Assembly: GCF_900110085.1 (NCBI RefSeq)
Contig: NZ_FOCK01000005.1
Span: 291,002-355,001, forward strand
Length of the DNA: 64,000 nt
Source of the DNA: Prevotella sp. ne3005
GTDB taxonomy: Bacteria; Bacteroidota; Bacteroidia; Bacteroidales; Bacteroidaceae
Direction of reading: 5' to 3'
Shown here: positions 58,879 through 64,000 of the stretch, piece after piece
Layout of the letters: every line of letters begins with the position of its first letter
How positions within the stretch are numbered: position 1 is the stretch's first letter
Translations under genes and position numbers: made by a program
Notes under the pieces: generated by a model
What the model saw: the letters and a program-made list of their open reading frames with translations, nothing else
Told to the model about the DNA's origin: nothing
Database searches by the model: none

Positions 58879-60161
58879 ACGGATCACAATTCTTCATCGA
58901 CTGGTCGCTGATTGTCTGGCTCTTGGTCTCCATGCTCTTCTCAGCCTTCTTCTCTGGTATGGAGATCGCATTCGTGTCGAGCAACCGCCTATTGGCGGAG
59001 ATGGACCGTGAGAAGAACGGTCTCTCGCAGAAGGCCATCAGCTACTTCTATCAGCATCCCAGCAATTTCGTTTCCACCATGTTGGTGGGCAACAATATCG
59101 CCCTGGTCATCTACGGCATCCTCTTTGCCCGTATCTTCGACACCACGCTCTTTGCCCCCTTGAGCGACGGCATGCGCGTCACGGCCGACACGCTGTTGTC
59201 AACATTCATCGTCCTGTTTACGGGCGAGTTCCTGCCGAAGACCATCTTCAAGAACAATCCGAACACAATGCTCACCGTCTTTGCCGTTCCGGCCTGGGTG
59301 TGCTATGTGGTGCTCTGGCCCATCTCGCGCTTTGCAACCCTGCTTTCCAGGGGACTCCTGCGACTTGTGGGCATCCGGATGAGCAAGACCGGCGAGGAGC
59401 GCGAGTTTACGAAGGTCGACCTTGACTATCTGGTGCAGACCAGCATCGACAATGCCGACAATGAAGACGAGATAGGCGAGGAGGTGAAGATCTTCCAGAA
59501 CGCCCTCGACTTCTCTGAGACAAAGATCCGCGACTGCATGGTGCCCCGAACGGAGATCGATGCCGTCGAGGATACCGCCTCCATCGAGGAACTCAAGCAG
59601 GTATTCATCGAGAGCGGCCACAGCAAGATTGTGGTCTATCATGAGGATATCGACCATATCATCGGCTATATCCACTCCTCCGACATGTTCACGGCCTCCA
59701 AGACGGCCATCTGTGCCGACCTGGTGCGCGAGATCAGCTTCGTGCCCGAGACCATGCTGGCCTCTAAGCTCATGAAACAGCTCATGCAGCAGAAACGCTC
59801 GCTGGCCGTCGTCGTCGATGAGTTTGGCGGCACCAGCGGACTCGTGTCGCTGGAAGACATCATGGAGGAGATCACCGGTGAGATTGAAGATGAGCACGAC
59901 AACACCAACCTCGTTGCCAAGCAGCTCTCTGATCATGAATACATCCTCTCGGCCCGTCAGGAGATTGAAAAGGTCAACGAGATGTTCGACCTCGACCTGC
60001 CCGAAAGCGATGAATATATGACTGTTGGCGGACTGATTCTGCATGAATATCAGTCGTTCCCGAAACTCAACGAGATAGTGAAGATCGGCCATTATGAATT
60101 CAAAATTGTCAAGAATACGGCCACAAAGATCGAATTGGTGCGTCTAAACGTTACGGAATAG
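58875..60161 (+). CDS. CNNM/CorC (hemolysin-type, GldE-like) membrane protein
   Basis: A 428-residue membrane protein with an N-terminal DUF21/CNNM domain of about four hydrophobic segments (SLIVWLLVSMLFSAFFSGMEIAFVSS cut for description). A pair of CBS domains follows (about 205-325, MVPRTEIDAVEDTASIEELK and SLAVVVDEFGGTSGLVSLED). A C-terminal CorC_HlyC domain lies at about 340-428 (DEYMTVGGLILHEYQSFPKLNE). Relatives handle Mg2+/Co2+ or, in gliding Bacteroidetes, act as GldE. The ATGA overlap with lptC links it to the envelope operon. The true ion or role is unproven. Confidence 0.9.
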   Translation: MNGSQFFIDWSLIVWLLVSMLFSAFFSGMEIAFVSSNRLLAEMDREKNGLSQKAISYFYQHPSNFVSTMLVGNNIALVIYGILFARIFDTTLFAPLSDGMRVTADTLLSTFIVLFTGEFLPKTIFKNNPNTMLTVFAVPAWVCYVVLWPISRFATLLSRGLLRLVGIRMSKTGEEREFTKVDLDYLVQTSIDNADNEDEIGEEVKIFQNALDFSETKIRDCMVPRTEIDAVEDTASIEELKQVFIESGHSKIVVYHEDIDHIIGYIHSSDMFTASKTAICADLVREISFVPETMLASKLMKQLMQQKRSLAVVVDEFGGTSGLVSLEDIMEEITGEIEDEHDNTNLVAKQLSDHEYILSARQEIEKVNEMFDLDLPESDEYMTVGGLILHEYQSFPKLNEIVKIGHYEFKIVKNTATKIELVRLNVTE

Positions 60162-60181
60162 CAATATTTTCCCATGGAAAT

Positions 60182-60212
60182 TTTGCCAATTCAAAGAAAA
60201 GTCGTAATTTTG
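60182..60212 (+). promoter_or_regulatory. Promoter of the PpiD-like gene
   Basis: TTTG (60182-60185), a 19-bp spacer and TAATTTTG (60205-60212), 39 bp before the ATG. Confidence 0.82.
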
Positions 60213-60251
60213 CACCCGTTTTATGAATAATAATTAAAAATTACAATAAAA

Positions 60252-62387
60252 ATGGCAGCATTAGGAAAAATTCGCAAAAGAGGCGTAGCCCTCGTTTGTA
60301 TTATCGGCCTCGGCCTGTTTGCCTTCATTGCTGAAGAAGCTTTCCGTTCTTGCGAAGCAACCAAGAACCAGCAGCGTCAGCAGATTGGCGAAGTGTTAGG
60401 TAACAAAATCAACGTTCAGGAATTCCAGGCTCTCGTCGATGAGTATCAGGATGTTCTGAAGATGACTCAGAACCGTGACAACTTCACGGAGGAAGAGCTC
60501 AACCAGATCAAGGATGAGGTATGGAACTCTTACATCAATGAGCAGATCATCAAGAGCGAGGCAGAGAAGCTCGGTCTGACCGTTACCGACGAAGAACTCC
60601 AGAACATGTTCAAGGAAGGCACCAACCCCATGTTGATGCAGTCTCCTTTCGTGAACCAGCAGACTGGTCGCTTCGACGTGACCATGCTCACCAAGTTCCT
60701 CGACGACTATAAGAAGGCCGCTGGCAATCCCCAGCTCGCTGAGTCATATCAGACCATCTTCAAGTACTGGCAGTTCCTCGAGAAGCAGATCCGCCAGCAG
60801 ACCCTTGCCCAGAAGTATCAGGCACTGATGGCCAACTGTCTCTTCTCTAACCCCGTTTCAGCCAAGATGGCTTTCGACGGTCAGAACGAGGAGGCCGACA
60901 TCCAGCTGGCTTCTATCGCTTACAACTCCATCAACGACAACGACATCAAGGTTGACGAGAAGGAGCTCAAGGCCAAGTACGACGAGGAGAAGGAGATGTT
61001 CAAGCAGGACGTTGAGACCCGCGACATCAAGTACGTCGACTTCCAGGTGGTGGCTTCAGCTGCCGACCGTGAGGCTCTGATGAAGACCATGGTCGATGCC
61101 AGCAACAAGCTGCAGAGTGGGGCAGTACCCGCCGAGGTGGTTCGCAAGGCCCAGAGCCAGTTCCCCTACACGGGCATCGCCGCTACCAAGCGTGCTTATC
61201 CCTCTGACATCGTAGCCAAGCTCGACTCCATGTCTGTAGGTCAGACCACCGCTCCCTTCGAGACCAAGAGCGACAACACCCTCAACGTGGTGAAGCTCAT
61301 CTCCAAGACCCAGATGCCTGACTCTATCGAGTACCGTCAGATCCAGGTTAGTGGTGCTACCGTTGATGCAGCCCGCAAGACTGCCGACAGCATCTACAAC
61401 GCTGTCAAGGCTGGTGGCGACTTCGAGGCTATCGCCCAGAAGTATGGTCAGACAGCCCAGAAGCAGTGGCTCACCTCTGCCATGTATGAGAACGCCACCA
61501 CGATGGACGAGGACTCTAAGAACTACCTCAACGCCATCAACGGTCTCGGCGTCAACGAGCTCAAGAACCTCGAGTTCGCCCAGGGCAACATTATCCTTCA
61601 GGTCACTGCCCGCAAGGCTATGGTCGACAAGTACGACGTAGCTGTCATCAAGCACACCATCGACTTCTCTAAGAACACATACTCTGAGGCATACAACAAG
61701 TTCAGCCAGTATGTCAGCGAGAACAAGACCATCGAGGACCTGGAGAAGAACGCCGCTAAGTTCGGCTTCACCGTTACGCCGCGCAAGGACCTCTTCAACT
61801 CTGAGCACAATGTGGCTGGCCTGCGTGCCACCCGTGAGACCATGAAGTGGATCTTCGACGCCAAGGCCGGTGACGTGAGCCCGCTCTACGAGTGTGGTAA
61901 CAACGACCACCTGCTCGTCGTAGCCCTCACGAAGATCAACCCCGTAGGCTACCGCGCTCTTGGCAGCGTTCAGGATGTGGTAAAGGCCGAGGTGATCCGC
62001 GACAAGAAGTTCGAGCAGATCAAGCAGAAGCTCGCCGGTGTTGCCGACATCGCAGCCGCTCAGGCTAAGGGTGCCAAGATCGACTCTGTCAACCAGATCA
62101 CCTTCACCGCTCCCGTCTTCGTACAGTCTACCGGTGCCAGCGAGCCCGCTCTCGCAGGTGCTGTGGCAGCAGCCAAGGCTGGCGACTTCAGCAAGGCCAT
62201 CGTAAAGGGTAACGGCGGTGCCTACCTCTTCAAGGTTCTCAAGAAGTCAACCCGCGAAGGTGTGAAGTTCGATGAGAAGGCTGTCGAGCAGCAGCTCCAG
62301 ATGCAGGCCTCTCAGGCAGCTCGCCTGTTCATTCAGGAGCTCTACCAGAAGGCTGGCGTAGTAGACAATCGCTATCTCTTCTTCTAA
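60252..62387 (+). CDS. PpiD/SurA-like membrane-anchored peptidyl-prolyl isomerase
   Basis: A 711-residue periplasmic chaperone anchored by one N-terminal helix (VALVCIIGLGLFAFIAEEAF, about 13-32). A SurA-like N-terminal helical domain (about 40-240: IGEVLGNKINVQEFQALVDEY cut here) carries the chaperone function. Parvulin-like PPIase modules follow (about 250-480, with YRQIQVSGATVDAARKTADSI and GGDFEAIAQKYGQ), then a C-terminal helical part. It helps outer-membrane proteins fold after Sec export. Codons ending in C or G dominate (AAG, AAC, CTC), far more than in neighbours, as expected for a highly expressed gene. It has its own promoter and terminator. Confidence 0.9.
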   Translation: MAALGKIRKRGVALVCIIGLGLFAFIAEEAFRSCEATKNQQRQQIGEVLGNKINVQEFQALVDEYQDVLKMTQNRDNFTEEELNQIKDEVWNSYINEQIIKSEAEKLGLTVTDEELQNMFKEGTNPMLMQSPFVNQQTGRFDVTMLTKFLDDYKKAAGNPQLAESYQTIFKYWQFLEKQIRQQTLAQKYQALMANCLFSNPVSAKMAFDGQNEEADIQLASIAYNSINDNDIKVDEKELKAKYDEEKEMFKQDVETRDIKYVDFQVVASAADREALMKTMVDASNKLQSGAVPAEVVRKAQSQFPYTGIAATKRAYPSDIVAKLDSMSVGQTTAPFETKSDNTLNVVKLISKTQMPDSIEYRQIQVSGATVDAARKTADSIYNAVKAGGDFEAIAQKYGQTAQKQWLTSAMYENATTMDEDSKNYLNAINGLGVNELKNLEFAQGNIILQVTARKAMVDKYDVAVIKHTIDFSKNTYSEAYNKFSQYVSENKTIEDLEKNAAKFGFTVTPRKDLFNSEHNVAGLRATRETMKWIFDAKAGDVSPLYECGNNDHLLVVALTKINPVGYRALGSVQDVVKAEVIRDKKFEQIKQKLAGVADIAAAQAKGAKIDSVNQITFTAPVFVQSTGASEPALAGAVAAAKAGDFSKAIVKGNGGAYLFKVLKKSTREGVKFDEKAVEQQLQMQASQAARLFIQELYQKAGVVDNRYLFF

Positions 62388-62408
62388 TATAATTATAAAC
62401 AAACAAAG

Positions 62409-62441
62409 AGCCTCGCCACTTTATTTAGTGGCGAGGCTTTT
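62409..62441 (+). terminator. Terminator of the PpiD-like gene
   Basis: AGCCTCGCCACT (62409-62420) with AGTGGCGAGGCT (62427-62438) around TTATTT, followed by a T-run. Confidence 0.92.
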
Positions 62442-62489
62442 AAATTCTTGACATGACATAATTAACGCTGCGGAATTAAGGAGAATAAA

Positions 62490-63785
62490 ATGAAACAATT
62501 ACTTAGCGAACGATTCTACACATACTGGGCTGATCCTGAGCATAGCTGGACTGTGCGTATGACCATCAAGATGCGTGACGACATCGACAGGACAATGATG
62601 TGCGAGGCCGTGGCCGCCACACAGCAACGTTACCCATACTATGGCGTGAGGCTGCGAAAAACGATCGGCGACAACGGCTTTGAGTACTATGCCTTGGAGG
62701 AGAACACGCAGCCGTGGGTAGTGATGCCTACGCAACAGCCTGCCATACTGCTCAGCCCCGAGTCGAACGACCACCTGCTGGCATTCTCCTGTTGGGAGGA
62801 CAGCATAGCCCTCGATTTCTTCCATGCCTTGACCGATGGCACGGGAGCCTACAACGTGCTGCGCACGCTGATCTACGAATACTGCCGTCGCCGCTATGAC
62901 AGACAGTTGAGCCGTGAGGGTATCCGTGTGGCAGGCGACGACATCAACCCTGACGAATGGCTTGACCCCGCCTCGCTGCCTCGTCCTGAGAACCTGGACG
63001 TGCTGGACGTGCCACCTATGCCAACCCCCATCAATCTCATGAAGGAGGCAGCGCTGACCGTTCAAGATGCCGTGGAGACGGTGTATGTGCAAGTGAGCGA
63101 AGAGCAGATGCTGGAGTATGTCAAGCATCGCGACACTTCGCCAGCCACGCTGATATCACTCATGCTCGATCGTGCCATAGCCCGTCTGCATCCTGATAGT
63201 GACGACGCTGTGCCTATAGTGGCACTGGCCATCAACCAGCGTCCGGCATTGGGTACACCTCTGGCCGGCGTCTCATTGGCATCGGCCCTGCGTCTGCCGC
63301 TGACGCATGAGGCGCAGCAAATGCCCGATGACCTACAGGAAACGGTGTTCAGGGGCATGGTAGTATTGCAGTCGAATGCCGACAATGTGGTTGAAAAGTT
63401 CTGGATGACGAACGACAGAATGGACCAGCTAGATCGGATTCCCACCGTAGCAGGCCGACATCAGGCCATGGCTGGGGCCTACCAGCAGGCAGCAGCTGCC
63501 GGCACCTGCGTGATGAGCTATGTGGGTAAGGCCAACTTCGGTGCTGCCGAGCGATATATCTGTGACCTGTGTACGGAAGTGTGGGCACCCTATGCCATCA
63601 CCATCGAACTGAGTGCCGCTGGTGGACAGTTCTGTATCAGCTGGATGCAGCGCATCAGCAACGATGCCTACCTCAACGCGTTTATAGCCGAGCTGCACCG
63701 TCAGGGCCTGGATGCCGCCATCGCTTGGCGTCGTCCGCTAGTTATTGCCACCGTTGCCGACTACCATCAAGGCGTTCTGGATTAA
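62490..63785 (+). CDS. CAT-fold (condensation/alcohol acetyltransferase-like) protein
   Basis: A 431-residue soluble protein that looks like the chloramphenicol acetyltransferase / condensation-domain / WES superfamily. The active-site motif is ALDFFHALTDGTGAYNVL: the second His (H112) and DG of HHxxxDG are kept, while the first His is Phe. Other family-like segments are ALGTPLAGVSLASALRLPL and MSYVGKANFGAAERYI near the C-terminus (the structural FG-type motif). Relatives acylate alcohols or amines using acyl-CoA. The substrate is unknown. No promoter of good quality lies in the 48 bp between the preceding terminator and the ATG. The stop codon lies in the loop of a terminator. Confidence 0.7.
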   Translation: MKQLLSERFYTYWADPEHSWTVRMTIKMRDDIDRTMMCEAVAATQQRYPYYGVRLRKTIGDNGFEYYALEENTQPWVVMPTQQPAILLSPESNDHLLAFSCWEDSIALDFFHALTDGTGAYNVLRTLIYEYCRRRYDRQLSREGIRVAGDDINPDEWLDPASLPRPENLDVLDVPPMPTPINLMKEAALTVQDAVETVYVQVSEEQMLEYVKHRDTSPATLISLMLDRAIARLHPDSDDAVPIVALAINQRPALGTPLAGVSLASALRLPLTHEAQQMPDDLQETVFRGMVVLQSNADNVVEKFWMTNDRMDQLDRIPTVAGRHQAMAGAYQQAAAAGTCVMSYVGKANFGAAERYICDLCTEVWAPYAITIELSAAGGQFCISWMQRISNDAYLNAFIAELHRQGLDAAIAWRRPLVIATVADYHQGVLD

Positions 63786-63803
63786 TCTCCAGGACGCCTT
63801 GAT
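63766..63803 (+). terminator. Terminator overlapping the end of the acyltransferase-like gene
   Basis: ATCAAGGCGTTCTGG (63766-63780, still coding) pairs with CCAGGACGCCTTGAT (63789-63803) with one G-U pair. The stop codon TAA (63783-63785) is in the loop. Confidence 0.82.
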
Positions 63804-64000
63804 TGATTTCATTCTTCCTGGCTTCTAAAACAGGAAAGCATACCCAGGTGCCAGTCCCCACGACTAGAAAAAATAGGGTAAAAAACGTAGGGTGGTACAT
63901 AAATCTTGCATTTTAGACGTTATTTTGGGTTAAAAATACGATAAAGTTTGCATATATGCATTATTTTTGTTATCTTTGTAGACAAGAAAAATAGATTTTG
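63804..64000 (+). promoter_or_regulatory. Promoter of a gene beyond the right edge
   Basis: TTTG (63947-63950), a 20-bp spacer and TATCTTTG (63971-63978) form a complete promoter pointing out of the window. The spacer holds the palindrome GCATATATGC (63950-63959). The rest of this end region (63804-63946) shows nothing recognisable. Confidence 0.8.

Noticed and set aside
61056..61910. 284-residue minus-strand open frame
   Set aside because: It is a codon-bias shadow of the PpiD-like gene.
1..64000. Prophage, insertion sequence, integron or defence island
   Set aside because: No transposase, integrase, restriction, toxin-antitoxin or phage-like gene is present; gene content is housekeeping with conserved operon logic throughout.

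Overview
The window is a chromosomal segment of a Bacteroidales bacterium, most likely of the Prevotella group. Three things point there. Almost every transcription unit starts after the Bacteroidetes promoter signature TTTG-N19/20-TAnnTTTG (seen as TACCTTTG, TATCTTTG, TAATTTTG or TAACTTTG), with no clear Shine-Dalgarno sequences. The gene families are Bacteroidetes-typical: DUF4301, a FeoA-FeoB fusion, an ApgM-like homoserine kinase next to thrA and thrC, a SecA of about 1130 residues, and LptC followed by a CorC/GldE-like protein and a PpiD/SurA-like chaperone. The gene content is ordinary housekeeping. I see no prophage, insertion sequence, CRISPR array or integrase.

Layout. 0-3.4 kb (+): NfeD, SPFH protein, dapA, tRNA-Arg(ACG) and a divergent second RpoD-like sigma factor. 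3.4-12.2 kb (-): htpG, rpsA with a long structured leader, gdhA, a 0.7 kb gene-free stretch carrying a 22-bp periodic repeat array, and maeB. 12.3-20.5 kb: TetR regulator, DUF4301 protein, a RelA-type (p)ppGpp synthetase, a lipoprotein, a GNAT/FemAB-like protein, the nitroreductase-kdsC-maf operon and prmA. 20.6-26.8 kb (+): a secreted Tyr/Trp-rich protein, a FadL-like outer-membrane protein, and iorA-iorB-aminotransferase. 26.8-30 kb (-): a secreted protein translationally coupled to the primary sigma factor rpoD, then a DegQ/HtrA protease. 30.2-30.6 kb (+): RNase P RNA. 30.7-35.8 kb (-): thrC, ApgM-type kinase and thrA, which together make threonine from aspartate. 36-39.9 kb (+): an array of three palindromes spaced 22 bp, then an ABC exporter, a small HExxH membrane protein and a COG2509 flavoprotein. 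40-46.9 kb (+): cytidylate-kinase-like protein, pheT, yebC, lepA and a Crp/Fnr regulator, with one lipoprotein on the opposite strand. 46.9-56.9 kb (-): twin-NBD ATPase, ruvC, feoAB, an ABC ATPase, secA and an Lnb-like DUF4105 protein. 57-62.4 kb (+): envelope-biogenesis cluster (barrel, lptC, corC/gldE-like, ppiD). 62.5-63.8 kb (+): a CAT-fold acyltransferase-like protein.

The most unusual signals are: (1) two unrelated-looking intergenic arrays that share a 22-bp period, including three palindromes upstream of the ABC exporter operon; (2) a second RpoD paralog that lacks most of the sigma-3 domain and has lost the DNA-melting Trp pair; (3) a 144-nt multi-hairpin rpsA leader; (4) an uncharacterised HExxH mini membrane protein; (5) two genes whose -7 box lies only 5 nt from the start codon, suggesting leaderless mRNAs. 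All functional calls come from reading the sequence; no database search was run.
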